Below are positions 1-13,421 of a stretch of 52,135 bases of DNA, piece after piece (within the stretch, counting starts at the first letter, position 1; every line of letters starts with the position of its first letter). Origin of the DNA: Oehlia diaphana (taxonomy: Eukaryota; Glomeromycota; Glomeromycetes; Glomerales; Glomeraceae). The notes under the pieces are model-generated. The model had not been told where the DNA came from. It searched no databases and saw only the letters and a list, made by a program, of their open reading frames with translations. The stretch spans positions 13,551 through 65,685 of the forward strand of contig QZLH01000716.1 of NCBI GenBank assembly GCA_003833135.1, given 5' to 3'. The position numbers were made by a program, and so were the translations under genes.

Positions 1-254
1 ACTTCTTATTTTGTGATTGGCAAACTAATAATCTTTTTTAGTCCATATATATATAGTTTTTTTTTAATTTTTTTTTTTTAAATAGTAACGCGTTTATTAT
101 TAATTGATAACAATCATACAATAGATTACAATTTTATATAAACACCTAGCATATACTAAATCCAAGGATCTCAATCTTATATTTGTTTATTTGATAGTTA
201 TTTTTTATATAGGTTTTGTAATAAATACATCGAGGAGTAGTAAATTCGGTAAAT

Positions 255-383
255 CGGTATCAGTAATCGGTAATTACCGGCCGGTTTCGGTTATACAGTT
301 TACCGATATTGAAAATTCGGTAAATTACCGATTACCGATACTGAAATTCAGTTTCAGTTTCGGTATGACTCAAACTGAAACTG
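255..383. repeat. Nested palindromic repeats
   Basis: Two imperfect inverted arms of about 25 bases lie at 255-279 and 318-343. A second, perfect pair of 12-base arms lies at 349-360 and 372-383 with an 11-base loop. Both are built from short CGGTAAT and CAGTTTC words. This makes the patch stand out from the surrounding AT-rich sequence. Similar CGGTT-type words recur at 6611-6650 and 52065-52116. It could be the end of a mobile element; no partner end or target duplication was seen. Confidence 0.75.
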
Positions 384-400
384 AACCGTACTGATCGGAA

Positions 401-3400
401 CCCTAAACTCTAAAAGAAAAAAAAATAGTAGTATGGATAGATTGTCATTAGAGACTAAGTAAATAAATGTAAACAAGAATTTTTTGTTCTAGGAAATACC
501 AAAGGCTTTCAATAGCAATATTTTATGAATTATAAACACTCTTTAAAGGGGTTGGAGGAATTTTGATTTTATTAGGATTCACTGTTCAAGGTCGATTACG
601 CTTTCAAGGAGATTCAGATTTTGGAAGGTTTTTTCCCCTCTATTTTTTTTTTTGGACTATTGGATTTCTATATAACGTTCAGAGCTGCCTTTTTTTATGG
701 CCAAGCGCAGAGTTATTCCTATTAAGCAATTTGTTCAAAAGTAAAGTAAATTGATAAGAAAAAGAGATGATTAAAAAATTAAGAATTTCCGGTAAAAGAA
801 AAAGTTTTTTTTTTTAAGAAAAAATCGAATCGTTTGTTAAACGTTTCTTTAATTATTAAGAAATTTATAAAAGGAAGAATTAGGGAAGAGAAAGGATGAG
901 GGATAAGGAAAGGCATAGGACAAGGGAAAGTACGGAAAAGTTTCGAAATTTTTAAAAGGGGGAAAAGTTTCGATAGTTTATTTTAATATTAATCACGTGA
1001 TGTACGTAATGAGTTAAATATCGAAAGGTTTCAAAATATGCAATAAGCCATAAATATATACATTTCAAACTGAATACTATGTAAGCATTGCAAAATATAA
1101 TAAATTAAGAAATACATATAAACGTAACAGTCATAATTTTGCTATATTTTTTGCATATACTGTATCTATAGTATATAAATGTCATCTATCAGTGATGTGG
1201 TTGACATATTTTATAATCAGAGATTCAGCAAAGAAATGGACCGGCTATTATTTATAAAATCGCAATAATTAAGATAATTGACCATAATTTATAATCATAT
1301 TTACCATTGTCAAAAAAAATCTCTCTGCATACTCTTAGTAAGTCATAATGCTAATAAATAATAATTAATGAAGAAATAAATGTAAGAATAAGTATATTTT
1401 CAAGCGAAGGAAATCTTATTTCATACCTTATTAGATAAATTTAATGAGAAGAACCAAGATAATGCTCCTACTATATATTACCGTATGTGTCTACACGATC
1501 ATTAAAGATATGTAACTAGTATTTATAATGCTTTTAATATTTTTAGTCTTAAGTGAAAACTTACGTTATTTATCGAAATCTAAATAACAGGAAAAAATTA
1601 TTATCATTAGAGTCGCATCAAATTAACATTATAGTGATCAGCGAACAATAAATACCTGGTTGCGTTGTTTGATATATTGTGACTATATCATAAATAATTT
1701 TTTATATTAAAATATAAAGTAATATTTTTTTATTTTTATAATGTTGATGTTGAAAATGCGGCCACAATGCTTAGTTAATTTGACACAGGTTTAATCAACT
1801 AATTTTTCTGGAAAAGTCACTGGAAAGACATAAATGATTATTTATTTACTAATGAATGAAATTCGTCCCCAATAATTTTACGCCATTTAAATCAGAATAC
1901 ATATCTGATTATATATATATAGACGGTATTAAATGTGACCACAATGGATTCTTATTGCGGTAAATACAAAATTGTATAAATCATTAAACGCTTAATGTGA
2001 TATTAAAAGAAAGCGCTTCATATTATTAACAAATAAATATTGTTTTTTTCGTAATTTGTATATTATTACTTAGCCTTTTTTTGAAATAAAAATGCATTAA
2101 GCATTTTAATTTCCGTTGTCACTCTACAATTTCTTAGTTCTGATAATATGTTACTCAAACGAGTAATAACCTAAAAAGTAAAATAATACGATACTTGAAA
2201 CGTGTAACATTTTCCGTTATTAAATATAGTAAACATTGATCGTTCTATTATTATAATTATGAAGAACAAAAAAGTCGAGAAATAGAAATATTTAATATAT
2301 GTGAGGGATATTAACAGAATGTATTTTTAGTGAATAAATCCAAAAAAAAAGATGTCAAATAATTTAAAAATAAAACTAAATTGAATTCAAACTCGAGAAC
2401 TATTCGATATTGATTTTATTAAATTTATTTTTTTATTAAAAAGTTCTAAAATTAGTTCTTTTATTATTGCAGTATCATAATTACAAAAACTCGCTTGATC
2501 CAATTCTCATTTAGGCGTTTCGTATCCGTTTGAAACGTGCGGTAATATTTTATGATTGGTTTTGATAATATATTGTTACTTATGATTTTTCGAATGTTTA
2601 TAATTAATCAGTTCACCAGATATGTACTTACCAACATTTTTGATAATATTTTATCCTTATATTTTAATTTTTTTTCGATCGTGGAGTTAATCGGAATTGA
2701 AAATATTGTGACTCCGATAGATGACGGTAACGAACGATAGATTCTTTGTTTTATTTTCAAATAATAAAAATATTTAGGAGCAATGAACGATCGAATACAA
2801 CAAGTATAACAAAAGAATACTGATAATAAATATATACTGTAAATAAAATAACTTTAAAAAAAGCTAGTATTATTACATTTATTAATATACAATATGATCA
2901 ATTTTGAATCAACTTCAGTATTGGTTATTTTGTTATATTGTGATTTATAATTTTAAATTATCAAATGTAAAATCTACAAAACAAATTTCATTTTATAGTT
3001 ATTAATTTTTTCTTTGGTTCATAAATATAAATAATGTTGTTTTTATATGAGTTCAAAGATGGTATATCTTCAGTAAATATAATATGGCTACGACCAATAA
3101 TAGTCTCCCTTCCTATCACACAAAAACTTTTTCTCTTACAATTTCCGAAATATAAATATGAAATTGTTGTTTTATTTCTCAATTGTTGATAACAATCATT
3201 AAGTGAATGGTAAATTTTTCATTCCTCTAAAGAAGGCTATGTACAGTACTGTATTGACGATTATTCTCTATTGGTTAATACTGTAAATCTTGATATTTGA
3301 ACACTATACTTTAAAAGCGACAAATTTTGCTTAAATTTTGTTGTAATATGTGAACATTTGTTTCAACTAAAAAATACCAATTATTAATACTGTAATAAGC

Positions 3401-5065
3401 CTAACTTGGTAATTACCAAGAAATTCATTTTAAAATTACAAAATTACGGTTACTTAAAGTATAAAAAGAGAAGATTAAAATATAAATAAATTTAAAAATT
3501 ATTTGTATTAAAGTAATGATGACTTTACATTTATAATCAAGTAATGTTATTAGGTTTTTGACTCTTTGTATTGTTACGCGTATTAAATTTATGAGCATAA
3601 TATTCATTTAATTTATTTAATTTATCCGCGCAAATCAACTTTTTTTTTTCGTATATTCTTTTTTGATAATTTAAAACTTTTCCGTTATAATTTATTATAG
3701 GATGAGCAAGGTTCATCTTTCTGTTCATTTTGATCACTTCATCAGGAGTTGTATTTTTTGTAGAGTCTATAATGTAAATTTAATTATATAAATTTTTATA
3801 ATCTGTAATACATATAAATAATTTTTTTATTTTTTATATAATTGTCAGGTAGTTTCTTGTTAATCAAAAAATACGACATAAATCATGTCTACTATTTCAG
3901 ATGCACTAAAAGACTTTCTAACACACATAGTTGGTAGACAATATCTCCACATCTGAGATTGAGATGTTAACGTTAATAAATGGTATAAGTAGGAACCATG
4001 AAAAAAAAAATTACGATTACCCATGCTAAAATTTAAAACATGCTAAAATTTAAAATTTGGTAAATCATGTTAGAAAATTGAACAAACTACTGTATAGTAT
4101 AGTACGTAAATTAACATGTACAATCTAACGAACTAATTTAATAACTTATTTCACTAATTTGACCGGAGGAACGATATATTTAAACTAGAAGAGTTTGAAA
4201 GGGTATACGCGAAGATATTTTAAAAAAAGTTAATATCGCATCACGTGAAGTAGCCTAGATTACTCTTTTCCTTAGATGATATTTCTGCTAAATTTGAAAT
4301 CACGTTCGTTCGAGAAATATCTTGCATTTCCTTGTTAAAATTCTCTTTTTTGTTATAAGTATCCAAGAGACGTAGATCTTGAAATATTTGCGTTAAGAAA
4401 ATATTAGGGCTTGAGTGAAACCGGTTTTTCCGCAGTTTGAATATACAGTAGGTACCAACTATTTCAAAGTTCTTTTTTATTATGATACAGTATTTAAATT
4501 ACTGTTCGAATCAAAATGTTTATTTAATGTCTTTTTAAAAATAATTAAATAAGTTCAAACTGTGATGTTGTCCCATCTGTTTTGCGGTCTAAACCACCGT
4601 TTACGATCCTAGTATATTTTCATTGTATTTTAAAATATAACAGATACTGTATAACAGTCATAATATAATATTACTACCATTGTTTTTATAGAAGAGTTTC
4701 GGCTGAATATTACTTTTAGACGCTGTACGTCGTAAAAGATATTAATATGATATACTTTTGTAAAGAAAAGAAATGTATATTATAACAAGTCACAATGAAG
4801 AATTTTAATTAATATGAAAATGTCATAATACACTTGACTATCCTGTTAATTTCCGAAAAATAAAATGAGGCTTTGACACTTTTTTTACCGAAATTAGTCA
4901 ACTGCATGGCCACAGTAATAATTATATTCTTTAATCACATGACATTCTCCACAGCCGTGGCGAAGTAGTGTTTTTTTTAAAGCCGCATTATTCAATTTGT
5001 AAATCCTTTCTTGAATCGGATCCCTTTCTTTTTCTTTCGTGAATTCTGTTTTTTTTCCCTTTACT
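401..5065. other. AT-rich intergenic DNA, no supported gene
   Basis: No open frame here shows recognisable protein content or splice continuity. The few short frames (for example 563-754 and 2552-2740) are low-complexity, rich in Phe, Ile and Leu, as expected by chance in AT-rich DNA. A weak direct repeat of the word CCACAATG occurs near 1763 and 1941. CACGTG hexamers occur at 994 and 4242. The last 100 bases or so should contain the promoter and 5' leader of the gene that starts at 5066, but no clear element was identified. Confidence 0.6.
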
Positions 5066-6411
5066 ATGGCAAAAGAAATAAATGCGGATTATGTTTATAT
5101 ATTTAGTGAAAATGATGTAATAAAACCAAGTTCTTCAAAATCTTGGTCAACATTATACACTTCTGTAATTGATTTAGGTGGTGATTCAACATCTCCTCCT
5201 TCAGAAACTGCTACAAGTTTATCAACATCAACACCAACAACTCGTCAATCAAATTATGAAGATGCTTTACGCATATCTCAATCTGCTAGTTTATCTATCG
5301 TTAATCCTATTGCAAGATCTGCTAATATAAATAGACAATTAGAAGAAGTTTATGTACATGATGAAAGAAGGGGCAAATCACCTATTGCTTCTCCTCGTTT
5401 ATTAGCCACTAAAACTAAAGGTTATAATGGAACAGCTGATTCTTCTAAGGAAAAAAATGATATTAAGGATGATATATTTACAGATAATAAATTTAAATTA
5501 GAAAAAACTGACTTTGGTGTAATTAGTAAAGATCCCAGATTAAATAAAGATCCAAAAATATTATATGATTTCTTTTTGTCAAATAATGATAAATCTGAAA
5601 TGGCTATAACAATTCATGGTAAATTTTCTATGAAATTTATGACACGAAACCTCGTATATATATTATGTTAAATAACTCGTTTACTCCCTTTTTTTGAAAT
5701 TCTTTTTTTTAGGATATCGTACCGAAGAAAAAGATGGGACTACCCATGTAATAAGTGGAAGTCATGGTTATGAATATGAGAAAAGAGATGTTAATACCGT
5801 AGAAATAACAGATTTTATTTTTAAAATAGATTTATCTGATCATATTTTATCACAAGGTGAAATTTCTACAATTCCTCCAAAAGATGATGATGATTATGAT
5901 ATTAAAGATAGTAAAGATATTATGCAAGTATTAGAAGAATATTGTAACAGTGGCGTCGGATTTAAAGAAATTGAAATGATAAAGGTGAGATACATGAAAA
6001 TATAAAAAGTCTTTGTAAGATTTTTCGTTTGTAACATTAACATTTCGTTTTGTTCGTTTATAGGTTATAATTTGGGATTATGAACCATTATCTAGAGTGA
6101 TCGCAACAATAATCAGGCAACAACATTATTATAATAATATAAAAATTTCTTATCCGTTACGTAATAACAAAGTTAAAGTACAATCAACTTCAACATTATA
6201 TAATTTCACAAAAAATAAATGGATAAAATTATTTTGTCTATTAACTTGCCTTTGGATAATTTTTTGGCCTATTTGGTGGTTATATAAAAAATTTTACACT
6301 GTTCAAATTAAAAGTGAATTTAGAATGAAAATTAGCACTAAAGAATGGTTCGAAAATAATGTTTCTTATATTGTTAGTAATGCTAAATTAAATAATGAAG
6401 GAGGGAAATAA
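5066..6411 (+). CDS. Single-pass membrane protein, paralogue A (unknown function)
   Basis: Three exons (5066-5618, 5713-5984, 6064-6411) give 390 residues with every junction in frame; the ATG at 5066 is the first Met after a run of hydrophobic non-Met codons. The N-terminal half is Ser/Thr-rich and probably disordered. The middle holds a conserved block containing VEITDF. One strong membrane segment (about residues 331-349, rich in Trp, Ile and Leu) sits near the C-terminus, followed by a basic, soluble tail. Introns fall at the same places and phases (1, then 0) as in the paralogue at 13422, so the two arose by duplication. The position matching the PPSY motif of the paralogue reads SNYED here, so the Pro-rich element is absent. 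I do not recognise a named family; no enzymatic motif is visible. Gene call strong, function unknown. Confidence 0.85.
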
Positions 6412-6935
6412 AAAATTATATTGTAGAAAAAAGTGTAAAAATTTTCTAGTATTATTATGAAATATAAATTCTTGTACATATTTTCTTTTTGATGTATTTT
6501 AAATAGTATATTTTCAAGATTTCATACAGCAGAAAAAATAAAAATTGAATTATTTTTTATCTAGATCAAAGTTTAACGTAGCAGCCACTATTTCTTTCTT
6601 TACAAATGTTAACGGTCCGGTTCGGTTTGACTTAAAGTCAAACCGATAAAAAGTCATTTTGTGATGCACATACATTTTATCACGCAAACTCAACCTTAAT
6701 GGATCATTATTGGTGAGTTTAATTCATCTTGTAAAAATAAATAATTTCATTAAACTACACCACCTGTGTTCACTCGCTCAACACTAGTATGTTGTTTTCA
6801 CAAAAACTATGGCGTAAATTATACTTGCCACTGGAATGGAAGCCATTAGACCAAACAGTCATAAATTACACAGTATTCCAAAAAGGCAATTTTTGCGTAA
6901 TCAAATTTATTATACCTAGAAGCTGCGCACGTCTG
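6412..6935. other. Intergenic spacer with a 23-base palindrome
   Basis: The spacer contains no gene. Its one structured element is a perfect palindrome at 6623-6645: 11-base arms around a single A, preceded by the CGGTT-rich words at 6613-6625. This resembles the repeat vocabulary at 255-383. The remainder is ordinary AT-rich sequence downstream of the preceding gene. Confidence 0.6.
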
Positions 6936-8631
6936 ATGGCGCAGGGGTCACCTGTCACGTGATACAACAAATAGGAACTCTTCGTATCATTCGTGTCGCA
7001 AACATTATTATCATAACAATTAAAATATTATAACAATATTAATGTTTTCATATTTGTTAACTATGTGTACCGTATTTTGCGGTATATAAGCACCCCTTTT
7101 TTGCACTTGATGCCGGCCAAGATCCTCATAATTTTGGCCAAAATCGCCATAATTCTGGTCAGGGGTGCTTGTAATTATAAATTTAATAATTATATGTAAT
7201 ATAAACAAATGTAAAATAAGCAAAAAATTGAATAAATTCTATTGTAAACATTGAACAAATCTTGAAACTCTATCAATTTGGCCGATTTTTAATACATTTT
7301 CGCTCAGACAATTTGGCAATATAAGTAATCAGGGTTTTTTGCTTGGTCGGCAAGTAGTTCCAATAATTAGTTGCGCTAAGGTGAAGTACTTCCTCGTAAA
7401 CATACATTGCTGGTGCAGGGGAGTGTCCTAACTCCAAGTATTTTTCATGAACTGCTCCGTCTACACATTAAAAGCTCAGCGATTCTGCCAAGTTAACTAC
7501 GTAATTATGCGTGAATTTTAAATTTATCTTGAATGGGTGACTCAATATGTGCCAACTCTCTAAACGAAGATGGATCGTTGCAGTGCATCCAACATTTCGT
7601 ACTCGTGATAATTGTGAACGCTTTCCTGATTTTCCTGTTTCTTTTTAACCATATTGCTATGAAGATAATGGCGTTTCTCTCGAAAAAGTACACACTTTTC
7701 TTTATTTTGTAACGTTTAGTTTCTGGTATCGTAGTTTTCGATCTAGATTCAAATCATTAAACCATTTGTCCATGAATGCATCTAATTCAAATTGTGGAAT
7801 TTCATAACCTTCAACAGTTCGAAATGAAGGTAATTCATTAAATGTTTTTATTAAATATGTATAATTTTGAAGATTGTTTTAGAAATTCGGGTAAAGACGT
7901 AAAGTATTCCAAGAAATGATCTATAAATGAATTTTTTATTAATATCATTCTTTAATAATAATCAATATCATCTAACAAATTAAAGCTTCATGATAAATTT
8001 AACAATTAAAAATTCAATAATTAAAGTTTTACAACAAGTTAATATTCTACGATAATATTTAACAATAAAAGATGATAAAAACGGCATCATTATTAAAAAA
8101 AAATAATTTCAAAATAAATGCAACGCTATAGACAAATCAATGATATTTTGACGAATTATTAACGAAATTAAAATATATGATAATTTATAATAAAATAAAC
8201 ACAAAAATCGAAAATATATTATACCAATTACAGTACATAATATTATAAAAACAAATAAATTATATCACTTTTACCAATAAAATGCATTTTTTTTATTTGT
8301 TTCTAAAGTATAAATACTTTAAAATCTAGATAATTAACTAACTGGCATTCTTTTTGGTAATATCACCTTCCATAATGATTATTTGTATAACTTTCTAAAA
8401 AATTAAAATTTCAATAACGAATAAAATACTTTGATATTAAAATAAAAGCATATATATTAATTACATCAATTACATAAATATTAAGAGAAATTATGCAAGA
8501 AATATAAACTGAAATGATAAAGATCGTTCTACTTGAGAAGGAAGAGCGTGCACTGAAATAGGAGTATAATGTTTGCGATACCAATTTGTTGTATCACGTG
8601 ACAGGTGGCTGTGGCGCTGCGCCTGCGCCAT
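6936..8631. mobile_element. TIR-bounded DNA element, 1.7 kb
   Basis: The ends are inverted copies of each other. Outer words ATGGCGCAGG (6936) and CCTGCGCCAT (ending 8631) match. A perfect 24-base block, 6949-6972 on the left, is inverted at 8584-8607. A third 12-base block, 6996-7007, is inverted at 8567-8578. The TIRs are therefore about 65-70 bases with small indels. An inner hairpin with 10-base arms (7088-7097, 7161-7170) and a decayed minus-strand coding region (about 7260-7910) lie inside. No clear target-site duplication was found, so the superfamily is unassigned; the left end carries CAGGGG, reminiscent of hAT ends, but the right end does not match it. It is probably a non-autonomous or dead copy. 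Confidence 0.8.
7260..7910 (-). pseudogene. Decayed ORF inside the TIR element
   Basis: Reading the minus strand from about 7910 gives protein-like segments in changing frames. These are a short piece with LPEFLKQSSKLY, a piece with FNELPSF, EGYEIPQFELDAF and DKWFNDL (about 7855-7711), and a piece with KRNRKIRKAF, KCWMHCNDPSSF and ESPIQDKFKI that ends at 7505. Further residues continue through in-frame stops toward 7260. Between the first two pieces a single-base shift joins overlapping sequence. The pattern is that of a once-coding gene broken by several frameshifts and stops. Its position between inverted repeats suggests a transposon protein. I cannot name the family. Confidence 0.6.
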
Positions 8632-10100
8632 TAACCTGGCACACATTTCTTTCTTTGCAATATATTACATCAGTTTTTTTTAAGAAAATGTAATCTTATT
8701 TATTAGTTATAATATAAATAATATATTACAAAATTTATATCTATCTGCAAAAATAAATTTGAATGTAAACTTATCTGGAATGAATATGGGATTACTATAA
8801 ATTTCATACTATATTATATAACAATTAGTCAATTATTAATTAGTCACTATATAACAAATAACTATTTTAATTTGAATAAGCATTCAGTTTATTTGAATAA
8901 ATGAATCATAAAAATCATTATTAAAAATATGTAATTTAATAAAATAAAAAATTTATTTAAATTATATATTAAAATAGTTAAAGATTATTAATTAATTTAA
9001 TTTGTAATTTTTGTAATTAATTAATTAATATTTTATAAAAAAACTAAAAAAGTAATTTTAATTTTTTTTTTTTTAATATTTTAGATATTTTAAATACAAT
9101 TATACTAAATAATAATAATGCAAGAAAAAAAATATAGAAATTATAGTAAATTAGTCTTATATTATATATTATATAATAGTTTAATAAATAATCAAGTAGT
9201 ATTTTTAAAAACTTATCTACTTTTTTTATTGATAAATACTATTAATAAAAAAGTAATTAATAATATTTACAGAAAATCTAACTGAAAATAAATAACAAAT
9301 ATATTTTGAATTAGCCTTTTAGAATTTTGGTAACTAAAGGTTTTATAGTAAAAAAATCAATATAGCTATAAATCTAATTTTAATAACAAACTTCAATATA
9401 TATATATTTAAAAGGAAAGAAAAGAAGTTTCATTAATTGAAATTTGAAAGTATATCAAATCCAAATAAAAACTGGTAAAAAAATGCTATTCATATTTTTT
9501 TAAATAGTTGTCAAAAAAAAATATATCATTTTATAAGTAATAAAGGAATAAAGGTAGAAAAAATTTCAAAAATAATAACCAAATTCTTTCCCTATTGTTG
9601 TTTTTAAAGATTTTTGCATTAAATCAGAAAGAATGCATTATTTTTTACTTTATTAGTAGATTGCACCAAAATATCTAAAACATTTTACCAATAGTTATAG
9701 TATATATTCAAAAATCCAGAGATAATTCAAATTATTGATAAAATTGAATTAACATTTACCACTAAAGCAACTGATGAAATATGCCCTTAAAATTGGATGA
9801 ATAGAATAGAATTTGTTAATTACAGTAAATAATAAAACACATCCTACTGCCACTCATATCTTCTTTACTATGAAAACATTTATTTTTTAATGCATACTTG
9901 CAATTTACAGCTAAAAGACAAGAACTCAATGTGAGTGAAATTTTTTAATTCTCATAAGATTGTACAAATCTTCATTATCTTTACTATATTTAAAATGGTT
10001 GAGCCCAGCTAATGTTACGTAGTATATCAAATGTATATCTTTTAATCTATTACTAAAAATTTATACATATTGAATGTTTTTAAGAATACAAGAAAAATAT
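8632..10100. other. Extremely AT-rich gene-free stretch
   Basis: No open frame of note and no repeat of clear period. The sequence is dominated by short A/T words, with TTAATT-type words especially dense around 8900-9060. Nothing here supports a gene. Confidence 0.6.
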
Positions 10101-13100
10101 GATTCTAAAAAAAAATTCAATTAAAGTTAGCTGAAAGTATCTTAATTAGGTAGACCAATAACTGTAGCCTTGGTGAGGATGTGGGTACCTCGCCATAGGC
10201 GTGATGGAGAATTAGGCGGGATATTCGAAGCGATTACCTTCAAAACTTCAGAAATATGATCCTTAACGAGTTAATGTTAAATTAATAAAAAGAAAGGCAT
10301 TAAATAGTTTGTTGCATTAAAGGTAATAAACAGTTACTACTATTGATCCTTACTTTGACAATGTAAAACGCTTCTAACACTGGAATTGTTCAGTTGGGGT
10401 GACAACATTTGCCACCAACGACATCCTAGTAGTAAATCGTAAAAGGTGTTAATATTACATTAATTATGATAGCTTTACTTAACACTTACAAATTTCGTAA
10501 TATAATTTGACATTTGCAAAACTTGTCTTCGTCCTCTTTATTGTTCAACTCTGTTATTCTGGAGAAATTTTCACCACTTTTTTTGGATTACATCTAAATG
10601 TGGGAAAGAATTTAGTAACTAGGATGGAAGAGGTTGCTTAGTGTTAAATTCTGCAGTAGTATTGCAGCTTAACAACACTAAACCTTTGAATAAAAATTAC
10701 ATCTTACTGAAGAATACTCAAAATTATGCCATAAACTACTGACGATTGGTATTTGTCTTCGGCAGATTTTATTCTTGCAGGTGAGATATGCAGGTTTTGT
10801 CTGTTCGATGTACATTATATGTGATAGACAATCTATTTTTATCGCAAGAGATTAATAAGTATAATATGAAATCGCCACGGAAACTCATGAATCAGATGGA
10901 ATGCAATAATTACAATATTTTTTTTTGAATGTCTTTTTATAACATAAATATGGATTTTTCTTGACTTGCTGAATTGCTAGATATTGAAATTCCGAAGCTC
11001 GCTGGAGAGATTGTAGCTTTCAAAATCCACTGCAAAGCGCGAAAGTATAGTTAGTTAATGTACGGTGAATGTAACGAAGCATTGATCACATTATGTACTC
11101 ACATCCTTTTTAGAAGTATCTCTGACATCAATCTTATGATTGCATCTTCCCATGAATAAAGAATTTTCTTCCTGACATCTATCTATTTATATATATATGA
11201 ACTAGATCCACTTTAGATTCTCATGTAACAAACCTAAAATGCTTTATTACCTTCTTCACGATTAATGTAGTAGACAGAACAGATGTCGAATTATCATTCT
11301 GATGGAACTCCATGAAAGATTTTTTCGGGTGTGCTTGGTCGTCGGGAAAAAAATCTGCAACATTGGAAGTATTACTTCCATCATCTTTTGGTGATATATT
11401 TGTTAAATCTTTTCGCTTGATTGTATCACATATAATATGTCAATTACACAATACAATTTGTGTTACAAAGCTATATCACCCCGTCGCTTCTTCCTCTATG
11501 TTGATTTTGTGCTTGGATTTCCATTATTCTAGCAGGTGAGGTGGCTAGAGCATATCATCTTCTCTCTTACAAACTCGTACTATGAAATAATTCATATCGT
11601 TAGAATAGATTACCAGAAAGTTGATATCATATTCCTGAGCTCTCATTTTTTGTCAAAGCAAGACAAAGATAAAATTAGTTACCGATCCGAATAATATATA
11701 TATACAGTATATATCAAACAATCTATCGTAATCCAGAGTGAGGAAACTCCGTATAGTATCGATGCTTTGTCTAATATAGTACAACACGTTAAGGAAACCC
11801 AGTGGCGCGTGAGCAATCCGCATAGTATTGACGTGGCTTAAAGCCAAGCTGTGCTGTTAACAAGTTATGCTCATTTGCACATAAAATGTACTAATCTTGA
11901 ACGATGTCTTTAGTAAAATTGCCTTTGAGCACTTCGAAAAGCCGTAGTTTTGTTAGATAAACTTATAATTGTACTTTTACGGGTTAGACGGAAGCAACTT
12001 TTGTTAAAAGCGTAGTGTATAAAGCTTAAGTAGGACCAAATATCGACAGTATATTCGTCGAAATACTCAGAGTAAGGAATAGGTTTTTCTCGATATATGG
12101 TATACTCAGTTAACGTAAAGTGAAGAGTGAAAAAATGAATCACTGAAATAACTGAAATACATACGGTAAATAGTCACAGGTTACACCGATATCATAGACA
12201 TCATACCAACAACTAAAAAAACGCGATTTTTGCAACTACTGCAATATCTTTGTATGTATACTTAGTTAATGTTGTTAATGTTTTATTCTTCGAAAACATC
12301 TAGAGTACGAAAGTTATGGTGCAATTACTAAATTATTTGTTAAAAATGAAGAGCTAAAGTATATACAGTATATTCTGGGGACTTTAGCTTTTTTTAAAAT
12401 TATCAGTTAAATTTGTCACGGTATTATTTGTCACGCGGTTAATTTCTTAACGCCGTGGCCAAAGTCACGTGGAGGTAAAAAAGTGTTGCCAACAGATGAA
12501 AACTATTAAAGCAAACAGATCGAGGACTCAAAAATCGGGGTAATCCGGGGCTATTTCGCTTAAAGTCAGACTTAGTTACTACTTAAAAACACACCCTATT
12601 ATGTGAATTTTTTTATTAGCTTACATAAACATGATTTTCAACGCCCAGAGTAATACATTTAGAAGTTAAAGTGCTAGCCTAATACATTTTTGTAATAATC
12701 ATGTTCCAAATATTTAGTAATAATTTCAGCCTAATAGGTTTTCATACTTTAGATATTGAATTAAAGATAAATTAAAAGCAATTGATATAAATTATTATTT
12801 CTATTGTATCTGTTCTACTCTTAGAATTCGTATCAAATTAATTTATGTTTATTGGTAATATAGTTTTTGATCCTATTAACATATCAGATAATCGGATATC
12901 TGAATCAGATATTCATCTATGCTGTATCACATTTTTTGTTATTAATGCTGTACCTAAAGTTTAATTAAAATTCCACGTTAATGACTTAATTCTATTCTTA
13001 AATTATTATTAATCAAAAATCAGAAAGATGAGATTTATTTTCATAATTACTGGTAAAATACGTGAAATGCCGGTACTACATGAAATAAATTAAGGTAGGA

Positions 13101-13421
13101 AATAATCTCGGTAACATTATCATGAAATTATGTTCTGGAGAAAAAATATTTATATAGTTTTTAAAAATTAATTTAGAAAAAAATTTAGTTATTTTATTCA
13201 AATTCAAGACTTACTTTTTTGAGTTTAAGCAAGCTTGGCCATAAATCATACGAGTAAACTCTAAATCACGTGTAATTGCTCAAATTGCTTTAAAGATGGA
13301 CCGAAGTCGGGAATAGCCGGTATATTAACCGTTGTTGTCGAATATTTGTACGACTGTATCATGTATATCAATAGCTTAAACATCATGTTTTTTCCACACG
13401 GTTTTTTTTTTTTAAAAAAAA
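10101..13421. other. Intergenic DNA with faint coding remnants
   Basis: No gene could be supported. A patch of higher G+C at 10160-10245 stands out from its surroundings. On the minus strand around 11390-11250 there is a protein-like stretch (words such as NVADFFPDD and STSVLSTT) without a start or convincing splice partners. A 77-residue frame at 11910-12143 (-) has mixed composition but no recognised motif. CACGTG occurs at 12466 and 13267. The segment looks like old, eroded mobile or gene-family DNA. Confidence 0.45.

Noticed and set aside
563..754. 63-residue frame MILLGFTVQG as a small gene
   Set aside because: It begins at a non-ATG codon, is hydrophobic and low-complexity, and has no splice partners.
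10160..10245. G+C-richer patch as a retrotransposon (LINE-like) fragment
   Set aside because: Six-frame reading gave no reverse transcriptase or endonuclease motif; too short to assign.
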